Part shown: positions 29,789-38,398 of the stretch, piece by piece
How the letters are laid out: each line of letters starts with the position of its first letter
How positions within the stretch are numbered: position 1 is the first letter of the stretch
NCBI GenBank assembly: GCA_964035575.1
Contig: OZ037874.1
Span: forward strand, 248,001 to 312,000
DNA from: Rhynchopus sp. YZ270_cl-10
Lineage: Eukaryota; Euglenozoa; Diplonemea; Diplonemida; Diplonemidae
Direction of reading: 5' to 3'
Length of the DNA: 64,000 bases
The notes under the pieces: generated by a model
Told to the model about the DNA's origin: nothing
Database searches by the model: none
The model's input: the letters and a program-made list of their open reading frames with translations, nothing else
Program-made: the position numbers and the translations under genes

Positions 29789-30551
29789 CCCCACTCTCCC
29801 CTATTCCCCCTCTTCCCCTGAGTGCATACATGTTCTTCAACGCTGCCTGCTCCGCGGCAGAGAGCTTTGGCTTTGCCGCTTCAGCCTCCTTCAGCGTCTC
29901 TTGTCTCTCCTTCTCCTCGTGCACTCTGCGAGGTGGTGGTGGTGGTGGTGATGTTAAAAAAAGGGGGGAGCACGAAATACAAAGTGAAATTGAAAAAGTG
30001 CACGCCTCTGGGACGCAGGCACTGACAGAGTGTTGCATTTTTTGGGTACAAAAGCCCCATGACAGTTCTACCAGAACAGCTAACGGAGCATATCCCTGAG
30101 CCACTCCTCCAAGACGGGAAAAAAAAAGAGATAAAAAAGCCACTCCTGTTTTTGTATTGGATAAATATTCCTCCAAATGTAGGGGGTGCTATGTTCATCA
30201 ATACCTGTCCCACTCCTCCAGCTCAGCCTTGTGGCGTGCCTGCATGCTTTCGCGCATTTCGTTCATGTGTTTGCCGAGGATCTTCTTCTCCCGCTTCTCA
30301 TCAAAGTCTTTGTTCTTGAGCTTGCGCTTCTCCTTGGCCAGCTCCTCCAGGGAGTGGCGCAGCCGTTTCCACTCAGTGTGCTGACGGTTCTTCAGCTTCC
30401 CCTTCGACAGGTCTGCGATGGGCTCACCCATATCGGCGGCAGCTGTCGCGTCCTCGCCTTCGCCCATCTCAGCATCGGTACCCTTCTGCGGTGCCTTTAC
30501 GTAAGGGTTGATCTCCTGTTTGAATTTCGGCTGCTTCTTCACTTTTCCCAT
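29775..30551 (-). CDS. Small basic coiled-coil protein, two exons, stop codon inside a MITE
   Basis: Exon 1 is 30551-30205, exon 2 29925-29775; the intron runs from GACAG|GTATTG to CTCGCAG|AGTGC and joins in frame. The product is 165 residues: basic N-terminus MGKVKKQPKFKQEINPYVK, acidic patch (EMGEGEDATAAADMGEP), then a long charged helix (SKGKLKNRQHTEWKRLRHSL ... KAELEEWDRVHEEKERQETL), ending ALKNMYALRGRGGIGESGAVLV. The helix spans the splice junction, supporting the model. Composition (K/E/R-rich, small) suggests a nucleolar or ribosome-assembly factor, unproven. The TAG stop and final residues lie within the right inverted repeat of the 29702-29788 MITE, so the C-terminus was altered by its insertion. 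A good acceptor (CTAATTTCAG) precedes the ATG. Confidence 0.8.
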
Positions 30552-30704
30552 TTTTTTGAGTTTTAAAAAAATGCCTGAAATTAGGAGGTAAACTATGGCA
30601 GAAAAGATCGTGGTCTCAGGTACATCAGAGGGAGGGTGGATGCAAATACCCAAAGGAAACGAAGGAGGGGGGAGAGGGGAAGATTCCGAAGATAACTCAC
30701 TCAG

Positions 30705-30960
30705 GTGATCGACAGGATAGTTAACGCGTCCTGGGCGGTCCTGGCGGACGGTAAAAGTTGGTTTTACCAGTTCGGTTTACACAAGGACATTCAGCCTTTT
30801 TCGGCATTAACGTGGGAGATAAGCGTGGGGCTTTTATTCAGACCAGACTCATATCTATGTGCATGGGATGGTCGTTTGCACCCAGTATTGCAACGCGAGG
30901 CCGACAGCCTATGGGCGTTCCGCACGAAGAAGAAGAAGCATCGGGTCTCGCTCTGAGAAC
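30705..30960 (+). pseudogene. Fossil reverse-transcriptase fragment of a retroelement
   Basis: Short segments such as DGKSWFYQF and CMGWSFAPSI are typical of the reverse-transcriptase palm region of retroelements. Only about 250 bp remains, on the opposite strand to the host genes. No terminal repeats, capsid or integrase parts are seen nearby. It is broken and looks old; the family (LTR-type, DIRS-like or other) cannot be fixed from so short a piece. Confidence 0.65.
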
Positions 30961-31203
30961 ATTTTTTTTTGTCCGAAAAGCTGGGGGAAGGGTTTGACAA
31001 AAAGGCTGTCATGATCAAATATATTTCTTTTTTAATTCAAAACCCCCCCTCACCTCAATTTTCTTAAAAATCGAGATGGGGACAACACACAGAAACAGCG
31101 ACCTCAGCAAAAAAACAACCGGCCGCGGTGGTAAAAACCACCCTTTTCATTACTATCACCTTTTCACCTTTTCACTATCCCACCAACCATCTCTCTCTCT
31201 CTC

Positions 31204-32421
31204 TCAGCAAACCTGCGGCTGGGTGTACCCACGCTTCCTAGACTCCCTCCGCTGTACTTTGCCAAAGACTGCGTTTTGTTTGCTGTGGTGCACCTTACGA
31301 CGGCGTCGGAGGATCTTATCAACAAGCGTCCGCGGGGGTTCAGCACCGGCACGGAGACAGCTTGCGAGGTCTGTTCTGGCTTCAGTATGCATTTCAAAGA
31401 CGAGCAACATTTCCAAATAGACTGCACAGGCATCACTGCTGAGACGCACATTGTCTTCAACGAACGACACAAACAAGGCCCTCGCCTTCACAGGCAACGG
31501 CACGCACGACACACACAACAGCATCCCCGACGCCGACACCGTCCCTGCACTGTGGCTCTCACAACACCTCTCCACCTCCTCCACGATCCCCATCCCTAGT
31601 GCATACCGTTCCTTCTGTGACCGCCCTGCACCCCACTTCGCCAGATGCTGTGACAACGCACGTAACACCACATCTAAGGCTTGATCCTCTAAGACCGCCC
31701 CGGCCTGGGTAAGCTGTTTCAACACTACAATCGGAGAGGGGCAGCCTACTCCATTCAAAAATTCGGACACCTCCGCAGCTGAGACTGCAGCGGCTCGTTC
31801 CGTCTCGGATTCTGCTGACGGGAAGTATGGCTGTTCTTCTTCTTCTTCTTCTTCTTCTTCTGCCTCCGCTTCAGCCTTTGCCTCAATGTTTTCTGTGGTA
31901 GAAAAAAATTTGTCGTTATTATGATTGGCTCTCATCTCCGCAAACCCTTCTGAAGCTGCAGAGACGGTGCCTCTTTCGGGGATGCGCGATGCACGGTCCC
32001 AGTTGATGTCGTTGTCAGATGCTTCTGCGAACACGGAGGAGTATAATGTGTCGTCTGTCGGGCTCTGTGGTGGTGTTGCGGAGCGGGCTATCTTGCTTTG
32101 CAGGGAGCGGAGAAGGTCTGCGTATCGTGGTGTTGGGAGGGGTGTCTCGGCAGGTGGTTCGGGTTGTTGTGGTTGTGGTTGTTGGTTGTGTCCCTGTGGG
32201 TTCGAGTAGTATCGTGCCCAGCTTAATACTGCGTCTGTCGGTGATGTGTCGTTTGGTTGGTTGCTGGCTGTAGGTGGTGCAGGTACAGGAACAACAACCC
32301 GCCGTCTGGCATCGCCTCTCCGTTTGACAGGAAGCGATCCCTCATCGACCCGACCCCGCACATTCCGACTAAACGTCTTCTTCACAACCAATTCTCGCAA
32401 CATGCATTGTGTTGCCCTCAT
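31204..32421 (-). CDS. Uncharacterised 405-residue protein, possibly mitochondrial
   Basis: Single open frame from ATG at 32421. The first 45 residues are basic with no acidic residue before Val-Asp at 25-26 (MRATQCMLRELVVKKTFSRN), compatible with a mitochondrial presequence. Residues 45-200 are low-complexity: Pro/Gln-rich (GHNQQPQPQQPEPP), Ser/Thr, then an acidic AEAEAEEEEEEEEEEQ run encoded by a GAA/GAG microsatellite. The C-terminal half (about 215-390) is helical with repeated Leu/Cys pairs (VVLKQLTQAGAVLEDQALDV, LLCVSCVPLPVKARALFVSF, YLEMLLVFEMHTEARTDLAS). Its spacing of roughly 35 residues resembles degenerate PPR or other alpha-alpha repeats. It ends in a basic tail. No firm family. 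The stop lies next to a TC microsatellite, and a splice within the last codons cannot be excluded. Confidence 0.7.
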   Translation of the reverse strand: MRATQCMLRELVVKKTFSRNVRGRVDEGSLPVKRRGDARRRVVVPVPAPPTASNQPNDTSPTDAVLSWARYYSNPQGHNQQPQPQQPEPPAETPLPTPRYADLLRSLQSKIARSATPPQSPTDDTLYSSVFAEASDNDINWDRASRIPERGTVSAASEGFAEMRANHNNDKFFSTTENIEAKAEAEAEEEEEEEEEQPYFPSAESETERAAAVSAAEVSEFLNGVGCPSPIVVLKQLTQAGAVLEDQALDVVLRALSQHLAKWGAGRSQKERYALGMGIVEEVERCCESHSAGTVSASGMLLCVSCVPLPVKARALFVSFVEDNVRLSSDACAVYLEMLLVFEMHTEARTDLASCLRAGAEPPRTLVDKILRRRRKVHHSKQNAVFGKVQRRESRKRGYTQPQVC

Positions 32422-32908
32422 TTTTTGAGGAAAAAAAATAAAAAAGGAGCCCCTCCCTCTGAAGTGTTGTGTGAGATGTAAGGGTACCCTGGATGGCTGT
32501 ATGATAACTTCCCATCATGATAGAAAAATACACATTCGCAATACAGCTGTATTGTGATGTGTATGTAGTATAGCACGGAGTCTCATGATACAGCTACTAT
32601 ACTCCCTCCCCAACTCTCAAATTGATTGAGACAGAAAATAAAAAAGAAACGAACTTCGGGATGTGAAAAAAATGCAAAGTAAGAGCATTTTCATCATATG
32701 CAATCAATACATTGATAGTATATGGTGAGGGATCAACAAGAATGCTCCCATCTTTCTTAGACAAGCCAAGGTAAGAGAAAGACAAAAAAAAGCCTTCACC
32801 GGAGGACTCCTGTAAAGGAGAAATTTCGGGTATTTTTTGTATTTCTTTTTCCCCATTCTCAAAAACCCTTCTCCCTGACACCATACATCCCTGACAAAAA
32901 AAGAGCTA
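32422..32908. other. Spacer with palindrome and family F repeat
   Basis: A 37-bp near-perfect palindrome lies at 32528-32564 (ATACACATTCGCAATACAG then CTGTATTGTGATGTGTAT), flanked by further short inverted words (TGTATGATAACT, TCATGATACAGC), probably a decayed MITE. A family F copy is at 32694-32760. No gene. Confidence 0.6.
32694..32760 (+). repeat. Dispersed repeat family F (about 65 bp)
   Basis: The unit reads CATATGCAATCAATAAATTG then ATAGTATATG, a purine stretch, GGGATCAACAA and AATGATCCCATCTTT. It has two nested hairpins (CATATG..CAAT/ATTG..CATATG-like and GGGATCA/TGATCCC). Copies: 11396-11465, 32694-32760, 49028-49100. All read on +. Confidence 0.75.
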
Positions 32909-34771
32909 TTAAAAGCTGGGCGCGATGGACATTGAGTTGAGAAGCGGGCTAATTTGATCCCCCTTTTCTTCGGCACCCATGAGACAGAGGGACTTGGGGA
33001 CGGGCAGGGGTTCTGTTATACCGGGGCCTGTGTACTCGGTGTCGACGCGTGCTGCCTTTGCGATGTCGGACATCCAACGGCGCTGCGGATGCTGCATCTT
33101 GGGAATAAGCGGGGATGTTGGGGTCTGTATCACCTCGGTGGTGGGCACCTGCCCCTCCAGCGCCGCCCTTTCTATAAATTGCCGGATTGCATCAAAGTCG
33201 TGCCTCGATGAGCTGCACAGCCTCCGAAATATCGAGTCAATATTAACCTGCATCCTGCGCCCCGCCTTCTCCCTCCGCCATTCCGCCTTCGCCTCCACCA
33301 CACGCTTCTCCTGCAACAGATTCGCGGTCACCCCTGCAACCTGCTTCCAATCAAACCCCACAGGCTCCGTCACCCTCTCCCTCTCTGCCGCTCGCTTTGC
33401 CATCACCACCTCTACCCCACCCGGGGCCGGAGGGGATGCTACCAGACCTGGAAAATCCCGGGGTTTGGTATTTTTGGAGCGCGGTTTGTATGGGTGGATA
33501 TGACGCCTTCCTATTTCCCCCATTTTGCAGGCAACGATGCGGACCTGCGGATGCTGTGGTGCGGAGGGCGGGGGGACGTAAAGGCGTGAAGAAGGGTCCA
33601 ACTGATAGCGGACACATGCCTCTTGACGCCAGGGCTGTGCCTCGGTGGTGCCCTCTTGGGGAGGTTGGAGGTTGGGTGCTTCGGGTGTTGTGGGTGATGT
33701 GGGTGGGGCGGCTCTACGCGGTGATGCAATTCTATGTGAAGGGGGCGGTGGGACAGGCGCTACCCCGCCACTACGCATCTCCTTCGCCCGCGCCAGCTTC
33801 TCTTCGTTGCGAAGACGTTGGGCCTGTTGGATTTCGAAGCGGCGGGTCCAACAACGGTCTCGCGCTGCAGAGAGCACAGCGCCCTGTTCTCTGTCCATAT
33901 CTGCGCTCTGTTGTGACACCCAAAGCTGTGAAAAGGAGGTCAAATATTCCTCAAGAAGGTTCTGTGGGATGCTGTCGCCGTCGCGTAGCCATGATATGTC
34001 TAGGGCTACTACCTTGCATAGACGAGATCGTGCGATGCCACGGAGTTGGCCTGCATCGGTGCACAGCAACGTGCAATACAGGTTGTGCACAAAGGTGTGC
34101 ACACTCCGCTCATCCAACGCACGCTGCGAGGCACGCATCTGCTGGCACACCGCACGCACCTGCTTCGCCACATCCCCCCTCTGGCTGTCGCTCGCATCCA
34201 ACATAGCTTCTGCATCCCCTCTCGGTGAAAGCCCCACACGCGGTGACACAGGAGGCGCTTCAACACGATGTGGCACCACCCCCAACGCTCCATGAACGCA
34301 GGTACGGATAAGGGTGTGCCGTGCGAGGGGGGCATCTAGTTTGAGAAGAAGAGGGAGGATGGGCCACATGGTGCCGCTGGTGTGCCGTTTTCGGGAGCGG
34401 AAGGTGGAGGTGGCGAGGACGGTGCGGACTTTTGCACGGATTCTGTCGTCGGAGCAGAGCAGAGAGAAGACTGCGTTGTCGGCAAGCTTTGCTGTGCGCT
34501 TCTGGCGGCGTCGTCGCTGGCGTGTCTGTGGCGGTGGTGCTGTGTCGTCTACGTCAAGAGCATCGTCGCTCACAGCAGGCGACACGGTGGTGGTTGTGGT
34601 GACAGCAATACTGTGGCGCTTCTGTGTCGGGCTCGCTGGTGCGTCCAGCACAGCTGCATTGTCTCCGGGCGCACAGCTCCCATTCCTCAGCGACGTCGAA
34701 AACAACAACACCGCCTCAGGAAGCACGCTCAACGACAAATCCACAGACGGTTGCCGTTCACATTCCTCCAT
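32909..34771 (-). CDS. Uncharacterised 620-residue protein, single exon
   Basis: Open from ATG at 34771. Residues 1-90 are low-complexity (Thr-rich AVTTTTTVSPAV) with a basic stretch RQRRRRQKRTAKLADNAV at about 84-101. Residues 95-300 look folded and helical, with conserved-looking Cys/Trp/Leu positions (LLCSDDRIRAKVRTVLATST, FVHNLYCTLLCTDAGQLRGI, LDISWLRDGDSIPQNLLEEY). A charged helix (SAARDRCWTRRFEIQQAQRL ... KLARAKEMR) at about 305-340 could be a coiled coil. Pro-rich linkers follow, then another basic helical region (LLQEKRVVEAKAEWRREKAG) at about 485-540. The C-terminus has Pro-rich peptides (PTSPLIPKM, PGITEPLPVPK). There is no recognised domain; it may be a cytoskeletal or scaffold protein. 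A family A repeat sits about 75 nt upstream of the start on the coding strand. Confidence 0.7.
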   Translation of the reverse strand: MEECERQPSVDLSLSVLPEAVLLFSTSLRNGSCAPGDNAAVLDAPASPTQKRHSIAVTTTTTVSPAVSDDALDVDDTAPPPQTRQRRRRQKRTAKLADNAVFSLLCSDDRIRAKVRTVLATSTFRSRKRHTSGTMWPILPLLLKLDAPLARHTLIRTCVHGALGVVPHRVEAPPVSPRVGLSPRGDAEAMLDASDSQRGDVAKQVRAVCQQMRASQRALDERSVHTFVHNLYCTLLCTDAGQLRGIARSRLCKVVALDISWLRDGDSIPQNLLEEYLTSFSQLWVSQQSADMDREQGAVLSAARDRCWTRRFEIQQAQRLRNEEKLARAKEMRSGGVAPVPPPPSHRIASPRRAAPPTSPTTPEAPNLQPPQEGTTEAQPWRQEACVRYQLDPSSRLYVPPPSAPQHPQVRIVACKMGEIGRRHIHPYKPRSKNTKPRDFPGLVASPPAPGGVEVVMAKRAAERERVTEPVGFDWKQVAGVTANLLQEKRVVEAKAEWRREKAGRRMQVNIDSIFRRLCSSSRHDFDAIRQFIERAALEGQVPTTEVIQTPTSPLIPKMQHPQRRWMSDIAKAARVDTEYTGPGITEPLPVPKSLCLMGAEEKGDQISPLLNSMSIAPSF

Positions 34772-36143
34772 TGTGCAAAGTATGGTCTGTATTTTGAGGA
34801 GTGAAAACTGTGGGATAGGAGGGCAGGGCAGGGCAGGGGAGGAGCAAAGTTTATAAGATGACCCTAAGCCTGTCGTGCTTAGTCAAAAAGTGAAAAAATG
34901 TGGTTGGGGGTGAAGAACACCAACAAGCCCTAAAAGAAACATCAAAATATGGTGTGATCGAGGGAACTCAAAAACTTCCCCGTACTTCGCCTGTACTTCT
35001 ATCAGAAGGGGGAGCCTAAAAGAAAGAAGGGTTTATAAGATGAACCTAAGCCTCTCGTGTTTAGTCACCTAGAAAAAACAATGGGATGGCTGCTGGGTGA
35101 AATCACATCATTAGTCAGAGCCTGATAAATGTACAAAAAAATGGAGCGGATTTTCCTTTGGTTTATCTTCCTTTTAGTGTTAAGCAAGAGGGGGGTGGGG
35201 GCGATAGCAGTGCCTGCGACTGGGCCGCTCCGTTCTAGAAAGAACGCAACGTATGTATAACCGCTCAAAAGGACAATCATTTTTAAAAGAAAAGGATATA
35301 TGGGGGGCGGGTTTTGCATGAAAGAAATACATTTGAAATACAAAGCCCTCTCTGTGACAGGTGTACGGTACCCCTAAAAAACATACCCCCCTCCACTGAA
35401 GGCTTTTCCAACATGGGAAGGATATCACAGAGCAGGGGAAAGAGTTAAAAGGTTGAGTACAAAAAAATGCCTCGCCAGACACCGGCGAGACGCAGGTACT
35501 GGAAACAAATGTAACTTTAAATACAAAGCCCTCTTGTGACAGTGTAACTACCAAAAAGAGTAGTCGAAGAAACGTGTTAACGTGGCCCAGTCGAGCTCAT
35601 GCAAAGGGGTGGGAAGTGAGTGAGAAGTCCGAACCGTAAGAGAACGGAGGCGGTTCACAACCGCTCGGCGAATCATGCAACCTCTTTATTACTCCAGCCT
35701 AAACGGCTGGTTATAATTTTAGACGATAGCTACCGTACAAAATCTGTGGGACCCTAAAAAAGTTGAGGTCTTTTGGTGTATGTTGCAACTCAATCCTGTG
35801 GAGAAACCCTGTCTCCTTCGCCCCAGTTTGTTTGGTTGATGATTTTTCTTCTTTTTCTTTTGAAAAAATCTGTTTTAGTGTAGCTGCCCATTCACGCAGT
35901 TGTCACAATTTTTTTTTTGTGTACAGGGCTCAGTCGGCCCTCCCCTGGATTATCGCACGAAGTGTTTCGCCGTAGCTTTCGCCTGCTTCATCAAGCACTC
36001 TCTGTGAAGGGTGGTGGTGAACACTTTGTGCGCAAAGTAATAAATATTCTGTGGTGATACTTTTTTAGTACTGCAACACGCTCCCACTGACTACGCCGTG
36101 AAGCGGAAACCTCTTTGAGGCCCAAAAAAAAAATGCTTTTTAA
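34772..36143. other. Spacer with repeats A, A, B, B, D and C
   Basis: No gene is seen. Ordered along +: A (34847-34885), A (35030-35070), B fragments (35331-35371, 35516-35550), long D (35556-35711), partial C (35872-35900). The CGGCGAGACGCAGGTACTGG motif near 35486 recurs, varied, near 3680, 30010 and 51055 (CGCAGGCACTGAC), a further short dispersed word. Confidence 0.55.
35556..35711 (+). repeat. Dispersed repeat family D (about 50-155 bp)
   Basis: The unit begins GTAGTTGAAACGTGCTAAAA, then ACGCAGCTCAGTCGAGCTCA and TGCAAAGGGGTGGGA. The two long copies (35556-35711, 48409-48548) also share ACCGTAAGAGAACGGAGGCG and a GCGGTT/AACCGC hairpin. Short copies: 49193-49232, 50702-50752, 59168-59222. 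All read on +. The 48.4 kb copy directly follows a family E unit, so E and D may be parts of one longer element. Confidence 0.8.
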
Positions 36144-36245
36144 TCACACCTTCGTCGCTGGGAAGAGATCGTCAGCTTCGTCTGACTCTTGCGCCTTTGC
36201 GAGCTTCCTCCGCTCGACTGCACGAGACATCATTTCTTCAACGTC
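36144..36245 (-). CDS. Lone terminal exon of an unknown gene
   Basis: After the acceptor TCGTACACAG the frame reads 33 codons (DVEEMMSRAVERRKLAKAQ, then ESDEADDLFPATKV) to TGA at 36146-36144; the exon is 102 bp, phase 0. It is acidic-basic mixed and helical. Immediately upstream, on the coding strand, lies the transposon 36281-38222, only about 35 nt from the splice site. No matching 5' exon was found between that transposon and the next gene. Either the 5' exons are very small and lie in 38225-38398, or the transposon has split and damaged the gene. Confidence 0.5.
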   Translation of the reverse strand, partial: DVEEMMSRAVERRKLAKAQESDEADDLFPATKV

Positions 36246-36525
36246 CTGTGTACGATGGTTGTATTACATTTGAATTGATATGGGTGGCTTTTTTTTGCCC
36301 CCCCACGTTTCATTTCACGAAACATTTTTTTTTGGCAAAGACATTTTTCAGCTGAAAAAAAAAAAAAAAATTTTTTTCCCCCCTGACAGGCCCTGTGCTC
36401 GAAAAAAAAAAATTTTTTTTTCTGTGGGTGAAAAAGACATGTCGAAAAAAAAATAAAAATATAGTCGCCCCTGGCGGGACCTCGCCCCATTTTTGATATG
36501 ATAATGATCTGAACCAATGATTTCT

Positions 36526-36837
36526 TTACTTTAGTTTTTCTGCAAGTGCGGCTGTTGTGACCCTTCTTGTCACACTTACTACATGTTGGTGTTTTTTTTT
36601 GGGGGGCTGTGACACACAAATATCATCATTGATCTTCCTCTTTACGGAACTCTGAAGAGTCAATGTCACGGGATCTTCCCTTTCTGAGACTTCTTCTTTT
36701 TCTGTTTCTGTTTCTTCTTCTTCTTCATCCGCATCCGTATCTATCTCACTATCGCTATCATCGTCCATAGGGAGCTTCTCCGAGATCTTGGTGTCAAAGG
36801 TATATGGGAACCTTGTCCACCTTTCTGGAATGCACAT
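36526..36837 (-). pseudogene. Transposon protein tail with acidic run, arm 1 of the inverted duplication
   Basis: The 103-codon frame has an acidic Ser/Asp/Glu stretch (DSDSEIDTDADEEEEETETE) and PPKKK. The zinc knuckle of this arm is read in a neighbouring frame at 36619-36550. The plus-strand arm at 37106-37261 carries the same PPKKKKRKR, TCSKCDKKGHNSRTC and KMGRGPARGDYIF. CX2CX4HX4C knuckles of this sort are common at the C-terminus of MULE and related transposases; that affinity is an inference. Confidence 0.5.
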
Positions 36838-37105
36838 CTCCCTGGGGTGCTTCTACCCACAACACCAAAGTGACTGTCACAACCATTTCCCCCATGCTTA
36901 CCAGCATAAAGCGAGCAGAATCAAAGCGAGGCATCTTCACAAGAAATGAGAGAACTTCCAGATCCTCCCTGGCGATGGGGGATAGGCGCGTGAGATCGGC
37001 AGAAGAAGAAACAGAAACAGAATAAGAAGCAGTCTCAGAAAGGGAAGATCCCATGACATTGACTCTTCAGAGTTCCGTAAGAGGAAGATCAATGATGATA
37101 TTTGT

Positions 37106-37420
37106 GTGTCACAGCCCCCCAAAAAAAAAAAGAGAAAGCGCACAACATGTAGTAAGTGTGACAAGAAGGGTCACAACAGCCGCACTTGCAGAAAAACTAA
37201 AGTAAAGAAATCATTGGTTCAGATCATTATCATATCAAAAATGGGGCGAGGTCCCGCCAGGGGCGACTATATTTTTATTTTTTTTTCGACATGTCTTTTT
37301 CACCCACAGAAAAAAAAAAATTTTTTTTTCGAGCACAGGGCCTGTCAGGGGGAAAAAAAAAAATTTTTTTTTTTTCAGCTGAAAAACAGGGCGTTCGCTA
37401 TCGCCATCGTTTTTTCCTGA
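37106..37420 (+). pseudogene. Transposon protein tail with zinc knuckle, arm 2
   Basis: The 104-codon frame starts SQPPKKKKRKRTTCSKCDKK and includes GHNSRTCRKTKVKK, i.e. a CX2CX4HX4C zinc knuckle after a basic patch. It mirrors the minus-strand arm at 36360-36780. The frame runs into A/T homopolymer sequence and is not a complete gene. Confidence 0.5.
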
Positions 37421-37663
37421 TCGTGGCGAAATGCCAAAAAATCCGAAATTTTTGCTTTTTTACTAGTGCTTAAAATAGGTCAAAAAAAAATTTTCCCGCC
37501 GGAGAGAAGCTAGTTCGTGGGGGGTGAATCCCTGGTACTGAGTGGTCAAAAAAAATTGCGATTTGCGCGTGATCCCTTCCCCAGCACAAGTGCTATTACA
37601 GCTGAACTTTCCTGATACTAAAACCAGCAAAACGATGGAGAATTTCATCAATCCCCCCCTCAC

Positions 37664-37808
37664 TGAGGGTCTCTTTGTGCTGTTTAATCAAACAGATGCA
37701 CAAGAGAGAGGCATCTGTCATATGAGACTTCATCCTTAGTTTGATTATTTTCAATAAACTAAAACGTCTCTCTGCCGTTGAAGATAGAGTTGACACGAGC
37801 AGTGACAC
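37664..37808 (-). pseudogene. hAT transposase dimerisation-domain relic
   Basis: The frame reads VSLLVSTLSSTAERRFSLLK followed by IIKLRMKSHMTDASLLCICL. The pattern '(S)S.AER.FS.LK.IK..+R..M....L..L..I' is the hallmark C-terminal dimerisation region of hAT transposases. No other hAT domain is intact nearby, so it is a remnant carried inside 36281-38222. Confidence 0.7.
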
Positions 37809-38398
37809 CTTCTATAACAGGGGGTACGGGGCACCTTCAGCAGACTGCAGGATTGAGGAGCGGGAGTGCTGGGGAAACTTCCTCTCACGGCAGGCGGGTT
37901 TGCGGATGATTTTGAGTACAGTGGACACCCCTCTGCGACCCCCCCTCCGGGGGGGTCTACAGGGTGGTGGGGAGAAATCTCTCTCTCTTTTTTTTTTTTT
38001 TTTTTCCCCTTTTTTTTTTTTTATTTATTTATTTATACAGGGTTTCGCCCCGGTGGGGCGAAGCCCTGGGGCGAAATAAAATGTCATTTTTTCAGGAAAA
38101 GATTTTTTTAACGAAAAAAAATATTTTTCGCCCCGGGGCGAACGCCCTGCTGAAAAATGTCTTTGCCAAAAAAAAAAATGTTTCGTGAAATGAAACGTGG
38201 GGGGGCAAAAAAAATTCACCCATATGAATGACTAAGAGTGGATCGATTAAATTGGCAGGTGCCGTCTCCCCATCATTGGATAAGTAAAGCGACGATAAGA
38301 GTAGTGGTATTTCATTGTTGAAGCCTCCCACCTATAACTACACCTCTCATGTCACTGCACAAAGTCAGACTAGAGTCAAACTCAAAAAAAATTGGAAA

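Larger units (their letters stand above)
36281..38222. mobile_element. TA-flanked transposon with inverted zinc-knuckle copies and hAT relic (1.9 kb)
   Basis: Ends TGGGTGGCTTTTTTTTGCCC and mirrored TTTTTTTTCACCCA share about 80 bp of inverted sequence (CCCCCCCACGTTTCATTTCA, CGAAACATTTTTTTT, GGCAAAGACATTTTTCAG), and TA flanks each side. Inside, a 3'-end gene piece is present twice as an inverted duplication: minus strand about 36360-36780 and plus strand about 37010-37400. Both encode an acidic-basic tail with a zinc knuckle (TCSKCDKKGHNSRTC, CX2CX4HX4C). On the minus strand at 37808-37664 is a hAT-type dimerisation motif (see separate entry). Non-autonomous composite. Confidence 0.75.

Noticed and set aside
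33397-34206. 269-codon open frame on + opposite the 620-residue protein
   Set aside because: Overlaps the longer minus-strand frame, which agrees with the direction of every other gene; no recognisable domain.
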